The notes under the pieces: generated by a model
Databases searched by the model: none
What the model was told of the DNA's origin: nothing
Seen by the model: only the letters and a program-made list of their open reading frames with translations
Program-made: the position numbers and the translations under genes
Part shown: positions 11,401 through 22,216 of the stretch, piece after piece
How the letters are laid out: every line of letters begins with the position of its first letter
Position numbering within the stretch: position 1 is the stretch's first letter
Source of the DNA: Rhizophlyctis rosea
Taxonomy: Eukaryota > Chytridiomycota > Chytridiomycetes > Rhizophlyctidales > Rhizophlyctidaceae
DNA length: 64,000 nt
NCBI GenBank assembly: GCA_027596075.1
Contig: JADGJC010000053.1
Coordinates: 64,175 to 128,174, forward strand
Direction of reading: 5' to 3'

Positions 11401-11787
11401 AATGAACTTTTGACTGGTATCCTTCAAGCTTTTGGACGTGTCATCGGTGATATGGACGTCATTGACAATCATGAGCAGATTATTGGCCCGTTTGACAAGT
11501 CGCGCGCCTAAGCCGATGGGAATTTCGTCAGTTCACAGATAATGGTTTTGACAGGACTTTTGAGCTTACCTCTATGTTGATACGCCTTTACATTTTGACA
11601 TATCGTCCACAAACTCTGCACCAAAGAAATAGCCCCTTCCAGCGGAGGAAATGTCACGCTTCCAACTAGCGGTATAATGGAGTGAAGTTTGGCATTACTC
11701 ATCCGGCTGCTCTTGAACCTGCTCAATTGCAATATTACGGCTTTTATTACCTAGCTTAATGGCTGCGAGAGCGTCACAGGCGTCCAT
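8465..11787 (-). CDS. MLKL-like N-terminal domain + TKL-type protein kinase + Sel1 repeats
   Basis: Eleven exons on the minus strand: 11787-11751, 11665-11570, 11507-11399, 11335-10876, 10819-10649, 10578-10307, 10237-9525, 9460-9366, 9296-8895, 8836-8664, 8579-8465. They join in frame to 880 aa. Residues 1 to about 160 form a helical domain starting MDACDALAAIKLVGS, resembling the four-helix N-terminus of MLKL and related fungal kinases. The kinase has a Gly-loop ASGGCG (246-251), VAIK (K267), HADLKAIN (D362), DFG (380) and APE (412). HRD is changed to HAD, so it is a non-RD kinase with the catalytic Lys and Asp kept. A Ser/Pro-rich linker leads to about six Sel1 repeats (about 640-880). Sel1 arrays bind proteins; the kinase probably phosphorylates Ser/Thr. 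The last intron (8580-8663) is needed to restore a full Sel1 repeat. Confidence 0.87.
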
Positions 11788-12777
11788 CGTCGTCACACTT
11801 CACTCTTAGCGCTTGTTTACTAAAACTGTCAAACTCAGCGGTAGCAAGAGGGATGAGAGGGAACGAGAGATGGAACAATGTCGATGTCAAAGATGTCGGC
11901 CCCGAGCCGCAACGGAGCTCCTGAAGGCGGGCATTGCCGTACGCAGGGAAAGGCAGGACGGATGGTATCCAAGTGGCGGCAGAGGTGTGGCAGGCCGTGG
12001 TACAACGTGACCAGCGGCCTACTGGAAGCTGTGCAGTTTGTTCGACAGCAAGGCGGGCAAGTCTGCAAGCGTCCTCCTTTGCATGAAAACTTCCGCTTTG
12101 TGACTGGCACGAGCCTCATGACCAAAGGAGGTCACAGGCAACTTCAGCATTATCAACAGCCAACTGACTGGCAAAGGGGGTGGCTCAGCAAGGACGCCCT
12201 GCAGGCGGCTCATGCTTGAGCGGAAGGCTTTCAAGGAGAGAGATTGTGACATCCAAGAATTCAAGGTTCAACTTGCACACAACCGAAGATGGGGGACACG
12301 GAAGACGCGTTGGGAGACTCGCCCAGCCTTCGGAGGTGTGCGGAGAGCAAGTTCCGAAGTTGAGGTCTAAGAACGTAGTTTCATGGAACGGGGGAAGCCC
12401 ACCTTCGTTGTGTAACGAGAGGCTTTGAACTCAGGAAGAGGGTGGAGCAGGGTTCTCAGACGGATTAACCCATCGCAACTAGGGCCAGGTGACTTGCGAT
12501 GCTGCATACACAAGTCATCTTGCAGGCGAGTACTTTGGTGCAGTGCCCCAAGCCCACACCAGTGATCACAGGTTCAAAGGGGAAAGAAGCACATTTGATG
12601 GACAAAGTGGGGGTTGAACGCCGTGTAAGGCAACATGCTTCATAAAAGCGGGGCGCCCTTCCTCGGTCCACCACGTTCTGGCAGCGGTTACGAAGTTTGA
12701 CAGCTATACCTTCCCTCCCCTTCTCTCATCAATTTCTACCTCATAGCATCTAAAAGATCTCTTATCCAGTGTCCACA
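11788..12777. other. Divergent intergenic region, no gene seen
   Basis: This separates the kinase-Sel1 gene (minus) from the SPRY gene (plus) and so contains both promoters. Open frames on both strands (for example 11878-12219 plus) have no recognisable motif. Confidence 0.55.
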
Positions 12778-15179
12778 ATGTCCATGATGGCAGCTTCCGA
12801 AAGATGTGAGAACAATTCATCAACATTCCGCAGTAGGACTCCACATCGTACTCATTATTTTCCATATTAGGGGGAGGTGAAGGGATCATAGGGGACTCTT
12901 CTGTAGTGACGGACCATGGTCTCCAACGCACCGGGGGTCTGTTCTCAAACTCCCAGAAAAGGCGAATACTCAGTCAGTCATACCAAGACACCGGCAGATC
13001 TGTCTTATGGCGGTCAGCGGCAACCTTCACCTTCGACTCGACCGACCACCCGATGGGAGGCGTGTACTTCGAAATCACCATCGACAACCCTGGCAATACT
13101 GGAATGATTGCCATTGGAATGTGTCCAAATACATATCCAACTACCGGTGCCTTGCCAGGCATGACGTCTGGCTCCGTAGGTTTCCACGGTGACGATGGCG
13201 GGGTGAGTGATACCAGATACTGTTTGGAAGAGTTCAAGAGGCACTAGCTTGAATGTGACAGCTTTTCATTGAGTCAACCTCTGGTCGTCGGTTTGGCAAT
13301 ATCTGGAAGAAGGGAGACCGCGTCGGTTTTGGCATCAAGGTGAGTTTAGCGGTCTTTCTTTTCCAAAGACTGTCCGATACGTTATGTGGTTTTCCTCTTG
13401 TCCTTCCATCTCTCAACACTGACGACGTGCATTCATAGTTCGGAACCGGCGAATTCTTCTTTACCGCCAACGGCTCCATCGTCCAAAACGTCATTCCGGG
13501 ATCCATGAAACGTGCAACAGTCCCGGTGTCCGTCTGCATCGGCTTCAAGTCCCCTGGTGCCCGGGTTTCCATCCACGTTAAACCAGGAGATCAAACTTTC
13601 AACGCTTGGAAGTACTTCAAGATTGGTAGCCAGACTATTGAATCAGTGATTAGTCGTACGTTCCCGCAAATTGCGTTGGCCACCTCATATCTGAACATTG
13701 AACACCTCCGATGCAGCCCGTTCCAGCACTGAAAGCCGGCGTAGTACCTCTTCAGATGACAATAGCACCCTCGCCAAACAATTCGTCCGTCTTCCCGTCA
13801 TGCTATGCAGCGCTTGCGCCACCGCCGAGGTTAGGAATCTTTTGAACAACAGCGCAATCCGCAAACTGATAAACTCCTTTCCTTGCTAGTTCCCATCCTG
13901 CCCCACTCACAACGCATTGATGATGCACCCCGAAGGAACCGCCCAATCTAGCTGCATCATCCGCGACTGCAACCGCTCCACATCTGAAATCAGAACTTGC
14001 AAAGGCTGTGGGGCAGCACCTGGTGACTTCAGAATGCTGTGCATGACGATTGGAGAGGTGATTTTACTTGTTGATCACATTCAACAACATGGAATTGATT
14101 ACATCTGCTTCCTTTGCGCAGTGCGTTTTCTGGCATGGGGCAATCCAAAAAGAACGGACTGAGACAGTTCCTTTAGCGGTTCTTGGTAAGGGACATATGG
14201 ACCGGTCTGCATACATTGCCTAACCATTTTTTCTAATCTATCGTCGCTCTGCATAGTATGCTCCGACTGCCGTGCTGTTGAGGTCCCGGGTATGGGCGAC
14301 TACATCATCAATCTAGTCGAAGCTCTCGAAGACGAGCGTGCCAAACTGGTCGTAAAGGCTACCATCATGAAGTTCTCGCACCGTGCGTCTTGTACGGGTG
14401 GGGTCGATACAGTGTCTGTGGAACCTTGGAAAGTTTCCAAGTCAAGCATCACCGACATGGTAAGATGCCGGCTAATCCTCCTCCAACCAATGAAATTAGT
14501 GCCATAGACAGAACTGATTCTCACATTCGATCTCTTCCAACACCTATGCTAGGTCGAGAAGTTCGTCCGATCCGCCAAGGGCGGCATCATGGAGGACCAC
14601 GACAACCTCATCCCTCTCTCGCGCAGCGTCCTAGCAGCCGACGACATCACTCAGCTGATTCAAGCATTCAAGGAGGTCTTCACCTCCATTCCTAGTGTTG
14701 CCGCCACTCAGGGCAGCTCCAATAATCAGCGCGATCCCCCTCTGCCTCCATACACTCCCCGCCCATCCGAAGGCACGTCACCGGCAGGAAAGTCGTCAGT
14801 TGATTTATCCAGTGACGCATCCTCACCATCCTCCTCCTCCTCCTCTCCACGCCTCACCTCCCCCTCCATCCTCGAAACCACCTCCCTAGAACCCTGCCTC
14901 GCCTCACAGCATGCCGTCCTAATGATCACAGCACCCTGGTGCGTCCTCTCCCGCGACTTCGCCGAAGAATACACCGCACTCGCTTTGGCATTCCCTTCGA
15001 TCATGTTCTACAAAATGGATGGATATACCGATACAGACTTGAGAGCGGAGATGAAGCGAATGTTCCAGGTTACAAGTTATCCAACCTTTGTGCTATTCAG
15101 AAATGGCAAAGCGTTGAAGCGGAGGATCAAGGGCGCGGATGCGGAGGAGTTGAGGGAGGCGTTGGAGGACCTAGTGTAA
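12778..15179 (+). CDS. SPRY domain / Cys-rich / thioredoxin-like fusion protein
   Basis: Ten exons: 12778-12805, 12871-13202, 13262-13339, 13439-13655, 13717-13829, 13890-14057, 14122-14185, 14257-14382, 14434-14459, 14553-15179; 592 aa with phases matching throughout. Residues about 45-215 form a SPRY domain: GGVYFEITI, IAIGM, SVGFHGDDGG, then GDRVGFGI and FGTGEFFFTANG. A zinc-binding-like Cys-rich stretch follows (about 240-340: CSAC, CKGC, CSDC and single Cys/His). The C-terminus (about 497-592) is thioredoxin-like, with LMITAPWC near 507-514 and a cis-Pro segment SYPTFVLFRNG. The active site reads WCVLS, so the second Cys is missing and classic dithiol exchange is unlikely. The 26-nt exon 14434-14459 and the small first exon are the weakest parts of the model. 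The partner of the SPRY domain is unknown. Confidence 0.8.
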
Positions 15180-17228
15180 TGTGGACTATCAATAGGCATA
15201 ATATGTTTTATTGTATATGCTAGTAGCGTAATGTAGCCATATAATCGAAGTGATGTACCTCATATCTAGTAGTACCCATTTATCCCCGTATAATACCCAC
15301 ATACCCAAAATTGATATCCAATATACAGTCTCAACTTGAATACTGATTTTTGATGTTGAGCGCGACAGGTTGGAGAATTTTGATGTTGAATTGGAGACCT
15401 CATGTGAAAATAGGCACTTCGGACAGCACATTGAAACGACATGGATTGTTGGGGTATGGGGACAAAATGGAAAGTCTCGAATTCCACTCATCATCATCAT
15501 AACGCACGATACTGTGAGCACAAAGAGAACATTGAAAGTAGAATGAGGACCGACTTTGAACGACGTTCCTTTATACTCGGCAAAAAAGTTGAAAATACTA
15601 AATTCAACACTCTCCCGTCATATCCGTCAACGTTTGCGTTCCACGCTATCCCCAAGGGAGCGCAGGATAGGGGAACGTCCACCAAAAAAGAACACAGGAC
15701 CAGCAATTGAGGGCAGTGCCCGTGGGCAATAAATTCATCGAATTCGTTGAATTCGTCATTCGTTGCATTCATTGGGGTTCGTTGCCTTCGTTTTGCAGCT
15801 TGCATTTCTGTCAGCATGTCATCATGTCTTCGGTGGATGAAGTGCCATTATTCATGGTCCGAGGGCGTTGCCTGTAGGCAAAGAATTCATCAAATCTGTT
15901 GCAATATGGGCTTCATTGCTTTCATTCCGTTTTGTTGTCTTTATTGTCTCGCTTAGATTTCATGTCCAGCATCAATGTCTCCCCATTTGCCTTTTGCTCT
16001 GAATCCATCACACTTTGTTCATCGTTTGCTTTCGAAACACACAAATTTTCACTCAATAGATCCCTTTTGTTGATTTCCTTAGTCTCGTTCCTTTCATTCG
16101 TTTCGTTGATTCTATTCGTTTGGTTCGTTTCGTTGATTTTATTCTAATGTTCCTTCAAGTCCTTCCGCTTTCAGATGTCCTTCTGTTGTCAGATGGCACG
16201 ATGCATCAAGTATCAAATTTGGTAAGGACACAGCAAGAGTATAAATGTCTGCAACATAAGGAAAGGGCAGATGGGAGGGTGTTCTCGGAACATGGTCTTG
16301 TTGGTGCTGAATTCAGACTGCGGAACGAATTGAACAAAGTGGACGATACATCAAGGTTTCGTTGCTGTCATTGCCTGTGGGCACTCCTTTGCAGCAATCC
16401 GTGATTGATTTCGCGCAACCAGTGCAGATGTTGCGGCAACCTCAAAGTTCGGCACTCCACAATGCATGCGCTTCCATATGAACTGATGTTTACGACGGTG
16501 GAGATCCATTTTCCAAAACCCATTCCTTGCGGTTTTCACCATTCTCACATTGCACTCTCAAATTTCAAGGGTGAATACCCCAAGAAGGAGTTACACTACC
16601 CTCCACTGACCCACTAACACGAGATATGTGCAACTTCTTTTTTGGTTAACACATAAACACGTACTTCTTAGGAAATTTCACTACAAAAAGGAATTGAGGA
16701 TGTTGCGATGAATCCAATGAACGAAAGGAAAGGGCGGCAATGTTCCAAATCATCACACACTCCACTTGTCCACTCAAATCGTTCATGGCCAATCAATGCA
16801 CCCTTTGAAGCCGGACATCATTCGTTACGGTAAGGTCCAAAAGGCGATAAGCATAGTGAGGACACAAAAAAAGATGAGATGCCACCGACGAGGCTGAAGA
16901 CCTGCGGGGACATTAACGCGTCACCCACTGGATGGAAGCATCCCCCTGCTTCTTAACTCCTTCACAATCAATCAACAAGGATATGAAGAAATGATGAATC
17001 CAAGATGCACGTAACCACTCGCAGAACGATCAATAGATTTTTCGTGAAACAACGTGAGGGAAGAAATGGTAAAAATAACACAAACGACCCATAACAACGA
17101 TACAAACTAGGCACACCGCCCGTGACTCAAAGCACCAATTCGCCAAACGAAAAAATATCTACAAGACCTCCATGAAAAAAACAATCACCCCTATTCCCTC
17201 CCTCCCCACTGTCCCCCCTCCCCTCACG
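15180..17228. other. Convergent intergenic region, no gene seen
   Basis: About 2 kb between the SPRY-Trx gene and the 3' end of the bZIP gene. It is AT-richer than the coding parts, with a low-complexity stretch annotated separately. No convincing coding frame or RNA gene is visible. Confidence 0.6.
15722..16146. repeat. Low-complexity TTCGTT/ATTCGTT-rich stretch
   Basis: Short degenerate units such as GAATTCGTTGAATTCGT and CGTTTCGTTGATT recur, densest at 15730-15790 and 16075-16145. They do not form a clean tandem array and look like slippage-derived simple sequence. Confidence 0.5.
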
Positions 17229-19975
17229 CTACCCAAGACCACCCCCCCTCCTCCTCCTCATCTCCTCCTCAACCTCCGCAGCCCTAACAAGCAACTCCAC
17301 CCGCCCCCTCCCAACCTCCCCCTCAAGCTCCTCACACCTCCGAACCAACTGCCCCCTCTCCCTCTCCCACCGTCTCCTCTCACTCTCCCACTCAGTCTTC
17401 TCCGCTCTCAACCGTCGAATTTCCTCTTCCTGTTCCACCACCCGTGCCTCGAGCCCATCAACCCGGGATGTGAGAGAGGTGGAGAGGGAACTGTAGGTTT
17501 GGATTTGCGTTTCCAAAAGGGAGACGCGTTGAGCTTTTCGTTCACGACAGCGCCGGGCAGCTTCGGCGTTCATGCGGCGTTTGTGGGCTAGTTTGTCTGC
17601 TGAGGCGACGACGTCGGATTCTTCGAGGGCGGAGGGGGTGAGGATGGGGTCTTCGTCGTCGTCGAGGGAGAGGGAGGTTTCGCGTTTGGTTTGTATGAGG
17701 GTTGTTGTTGGTGGGGCGGTCAGAGGGAAGTACGATGCGCGGGTGGAGGTGGAGGGTGTTGTGGGTGTTGAGAGGGGTTTTGTGGATTTGCCGCGCGAGG
17801 TGGTGGTGGTTGGGGAAAGAGAGAGGAGGTGGGGTGGTGGGATGGGGATTGTTGGCATGGTTCGGTCGGAGACGTCGTTGTTGGGGATGGCGGAGGAAGG
17901 AAGTCGGAGGTCTGGATGGTGTTTCTTGATTTTCTCCTTTTCCTTCTCCCTGTCCTTCTCCCTCTCCTTATCCTTCTCCTTCCCCTCCACTTTCCTCCTC
18001 CGACTCTTCTTCCCGCTCCCAATTCCACCATCCACACCCTCCCCCACCCCTCCATTTCCTCCCACCCCATTCCCATTCCCACTCCCATTCCTCCCACCCC
18101 CCTCATCCCCCCCCCTCCTCCTCCCCACACCATCCTCCCACCCCGCACCCCCCAAACCCCACCGAAACCCACGACACCATCCCCAACCCTCCCCGGCGAC
18201 CCCCCATTCATCTCCACACCAGGCACAGGCGGCGGCCCCATCATCCCAATATACCCTCCCCCACCCTGAACAGGCGACCTTACCAACCCTTCCGTCGTCG
18301 CAGCCCCATATACCTTCGGCACCGGCACAATATACTGATGTCCCGCAAGCGGCGTCACGGCGGACATCATTGCCCCACCACCACCACCACCGCTGCTGTG
18401 ACTCCCAGTCGTGGAAGTCGTACCGCTTCCAGAAGTGGTCGACGAATACAGTCCTGTGGGCGTCGTCATCGTCGCTGCGGCGGGTACCATTCCACGTGGA
18501 GGGATTGATACACTTAACGGTGGTGGTGGACCTCCGGGCATGGCCTTACAACCGCCGACCTCAACCATCAACGGCACAACAGGCGCAGAAAGCGGAGACT
18601 GTCCCCTCCATTTCGGATTCAAATCCCCCCGAACATCATTCCCAACCGTAACGAATCCCGCATCCCTCTCCCGTTCCCTACTGCGACTATGAGACCTATG
18701 TCGTTCCTTATCCCTCTCCCTCCTCTTATGCTTCTCCTTCCGCCGACTCTTACTCTTCGTGCTCCCACCTGCTGAAAGAGCATCACTTCCGAAGCCTGGT
18801 GCTATGGAGGGGGAGTGCGTTTCGGTTTTTATGAGTGTTGGGGGGGCGCTGGTGGGGATGGAGGGGGAGGGTCCGGGTCCGTTTCGACGGGGGATGACAA
18901 GTGGCGGCGGCGGATGGGTGACGGAAGATGTGGCGGCAAGGGAGTCGACGGACATGACGTCCTGTCGGGGTAAGATAACACCACCCGGTACACCGCCGAT
19001 ACTTTGGAGGCCTAACATCCCCGCCACGACCGCGTCCCGATCCCCTTCATCCTCGCTTCCGCGGTCCCTATCGCGGCCTTTACGACGTCGACGGCCGCGA
19101 CGACTTGAGCTGGGGCTTGAGGGTGTTGGAGATTGAGGGTCGTCAAGTGTGGAGCGGTGAGAGAGTATGTCGGGAGTTCTGTCGATGTCGGTTTCGATTG
19201 GGTTCGTACCGGGCCCGTTGCCTGTACTAGCAGCGCCACCAGCGATATTACTACCACTCCCCTCAGCCTGCCTCTTCCTCAACGTCGCACTCCCCGGCGG
19301 ACTCCCGCTCGGCACGCGTTTCTTCGGATTCGGAGGTGGGGGATACTCGCCCCTGCTCGCGCCCGGCCGCGGAAGGGATGTATGCGTTACTTGCGCATTC
19401 AACGGAGATGGAGGGATTATGGTGTGACCTGGCGGTGGGAAGGACGCCGAGTAGTGGCCGTAATGCTGCGGTGGTGGATGGGAGTGAAGGGGTGGTGGGA
19501 TGGTAGGGTCTAGAGGGATTGGAATGGGAAGTTCCGAACGAGAATGCCTCGGTGAAGCGTCGATATTCCCACCATTTGCCGCCGTCGCGACGGGTGCACC
19601 ACCTCCCCTCCCACCACCACCACCACCACCACCAAACCCACCACGCAAATCCTCCATACCCGGCATATACGCCCCCGGACGCTGCTGAAGCTGCTGCTGA
19701 TGCTGAAGATGCTCAAGACTGTACTGATCGTGACGACGAAGCGGATGATGGTGACTATAAATCTGCCCTCCTTGATTCCCAAACGCCCCAAACTCGTTGA
19801 CTCTCACAACGTCCTCTCTCACGCCCTTCTCCGGCGACAGCGGCATGGTAATGGCATGGTGATGGGCGTGTGGTGAGGGCGGGGAGGAACTGGTCGTGTT
19901 TGGTGATGGGTGGCTGTCCTCTATGTCTTGTGGGAGGGAGGATGAGGAGGCGTTGGATGTTGGGGAGGAGGGCAT
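17229..19975 (-). CDS. bZIP transcription factor with long low-complexity N-terminus
   Basis: An ATG at 19975 opens a long minus-strand frame rich in His, Gln, Pro, Gly and Ser, with an RS-like and Arg-rich segment (RERDKERHRSHSRSRERE). The C-terminal part lies in another frame, stop at 17229. It holds a bZIP basic region with NAEAARRCRERKAQR (nt about 17570-17526), followed by a long Leu/Glu/Arg coiled coil that should dimerise. The basic region matches the bZIP N-x2-AA-x2-C-R pattern, so it should bind DNA in the nucleus. The two frames overlap between 18155 and 17720. A step of 2 nt (mod 3) is required between them, by an intron near 18290-18150 that I cannot place or by a sequencing indel in the G-rich tract. 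Total length is about 900 aa. The long opposite-strand frame here is a shadow. Confidence 0.78.
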
Positions 19976-22182
19976 GTGATGGACGCCGTTGTTTGTTATA
20001 GTGTTTGGTATGTGATTGTGGGTATGAGGGGTGTGTATGGATTGGGTATGAAGGATGTGGGATGATCTGTGATGTGGGGAGGCAAGTGTGTGACTGAGTA
20101 AACTTTTCGGATTTGGATATCGCCCTTCCCGCTAAGTGTCATGCGAAGGTCGCCCACGCACCTTTCTAATCAATCAGATGATGACAAATACGGCATTAGC
20201 GCAGGGTAAGCAATCAGCGTCGTAGGTGCGATGTAGGTTGCGTCACGGGCAAGGAATAATGTAGGTAAAGAGGTGGGTATTTCTGATTATGAGCTACATT
20301 GATGGACATTGAGTGTGAGAAGGAAAATTTTGTTAGCGAAAGTCGTGATGGTATCACAGGATGTGCCATTTCCATGAGGTACAAGACCCAAAATGGTGAT
20401 AGCTATCATACACGTATGCCGCACATGTTGGTGCTTCTGCCAGTATCTTCTACCATCATTATCCCACCGTGTGAGATTGATCACTTACCGGACAAGAAGA
20501 GGTCTACTACATCCCAATCCACCACCACAAATAAACAAAAGGACAGGCAGATATGCTACCCAACCCTCGTCTACCCGGCAGAGATAGCAGCGTTTCCGGA
20601 TCCTACTCTCTTCACCACAAGAAACGTTTACAAAAAAGGTTCCTTCCCCGTTTCCAACCGAATGGAAGAAGAATGTTGTGGGGTCGCAATGATGAAAATC
20701 AGTTCGGAGAGTTTGTAAAAAATTTGTGTTGAAAAGGAAGGCGGAGGAAGAGGGTGAGCAGCTTTTTGGTCTTTGGTTGACGTCGTGAATCCTGATTGGA
20801 AAGGGGTTTTGGGATATTACCGGGTGCCTGTTGAAGTTGTGTTAGCGATCGAGATCGTGTGTAATGTTGAAGGGGGGAAGGAGTTGAAGCAGGCAATGCC
20901 AGCAATTGCAGAGTTGTTTCCTTCACTGACTCCATCAAGGTGGAAAGCGAGCCTCCGAACCTTACAGTTCTATAGGATTCCACCTTCGTCAATTGGGAGT
21001 TGATGGGGGCGTCGAGTGCGTTGTTGGCCCAATGTTCCCAATGATGCGGGCGTGTTCAGTCGCAATCAGGTGGCACGCCCACAAAGTGTGCAATGTGATA
21101 CGTCGAGAAAGCCCTACGTCAGTGTACAGGACAGGACAGGTCTGTGCCAGTGTGAAAACCGAACATTTGAAAGTCTCACCCATTTGTCGGAACCATCTAA
21201 GACGTTCCCTTCTGAGGGCGGCTCTTCCCAGCATTTGGGTTGATACTGTTGATCGTCCGACTTGGTCATGATGATAGTAACATGGGGTCGTCGGAGCTAT
21301 GCACTAACAGCTTATTTGATGGCTGGTAGCATTGGGTGGGTAAACCTCATCAATATGCAACATGGCTCGGTGTGTCTCATTCAATGATCTGAACTGGCCG
21401 CATGGCCATATGGGCAGCCGTTCAGAGGAGGGCACCAAGGGCAGGCAACGTGTGGTCCGTATGAATCATCAAGAGCGCCACCATGACGTTTGTATATTGC
21501 CTTGCCGCGCATCATCATATTCATGCTACCTATCACATTGCGATGGATATTTCGGTTTATAAATATCCAGTGGGACGACCGCTTCATGCGGACGCGACGA
21601 CGATGAGCACGCCAACCCTCCACACATCAACGCAACGGGACGCGCGTTGACGATAGCTACTCCTTTTCCCTACATGCTTGCACGTGAAGGAACCACTGAT
21701 GGGAGAATAGCGATGGGCTGCTCTGAGATGTGCGGCCTGTGATTTGCATGCTCCGAGACTATCAGGAATAAGAACGATGCGTCAAAATGAATATTACGTG
21801 GAGTTATTGGTTGTGACGTATGCCGATGACGTGGATCGTGTATGCATGTGACTGGTACCATCTGTGTGGCTCATGGATCACTCTCGCGGGGAAAGCCCAC
21901 CCTCCGTTTTGATTGAACACCTTTGGTCCCCTTCCCTGATCAGCGCCGGGCATCCAACGCGTTGCCTCCTTGACATAAGCATCGGCATTTCGGCATCATG
22001 ATTTCAAATGGTACGGATCACACCCCTATTTCCTGGCTTCCACAACTCTCCTGCATGCCGCGCGATCAGTCAACCCATCGCTCCAGATCCATTGCGTCAT
22101 AAGGGAGATCCGGCGGTCTGCCAACCTTCCCTCATGTACAGGCCTGTTTCCGGCCACCCGCAACCCGGGCAACCACTATCCC

Positions 22183-22216
22183 ACAACTTGTTAGATACCG
22201 CAACTTGTTAGATACC
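22183..22216. repeat. 17-bp tandem duplication
   Basis: CAACTTGTTAGATACC occurs twice head to tail with a 17-bp period (22183 and 22200). Confidence 0.85.

Noticed and set aside
17572..18651. Long plus-strand frame of 359 codons
   Set aside because: It lies opposite the bZIP gene. Its composition is the mirror of that gene's low-complexity coding, with no motif of its own.
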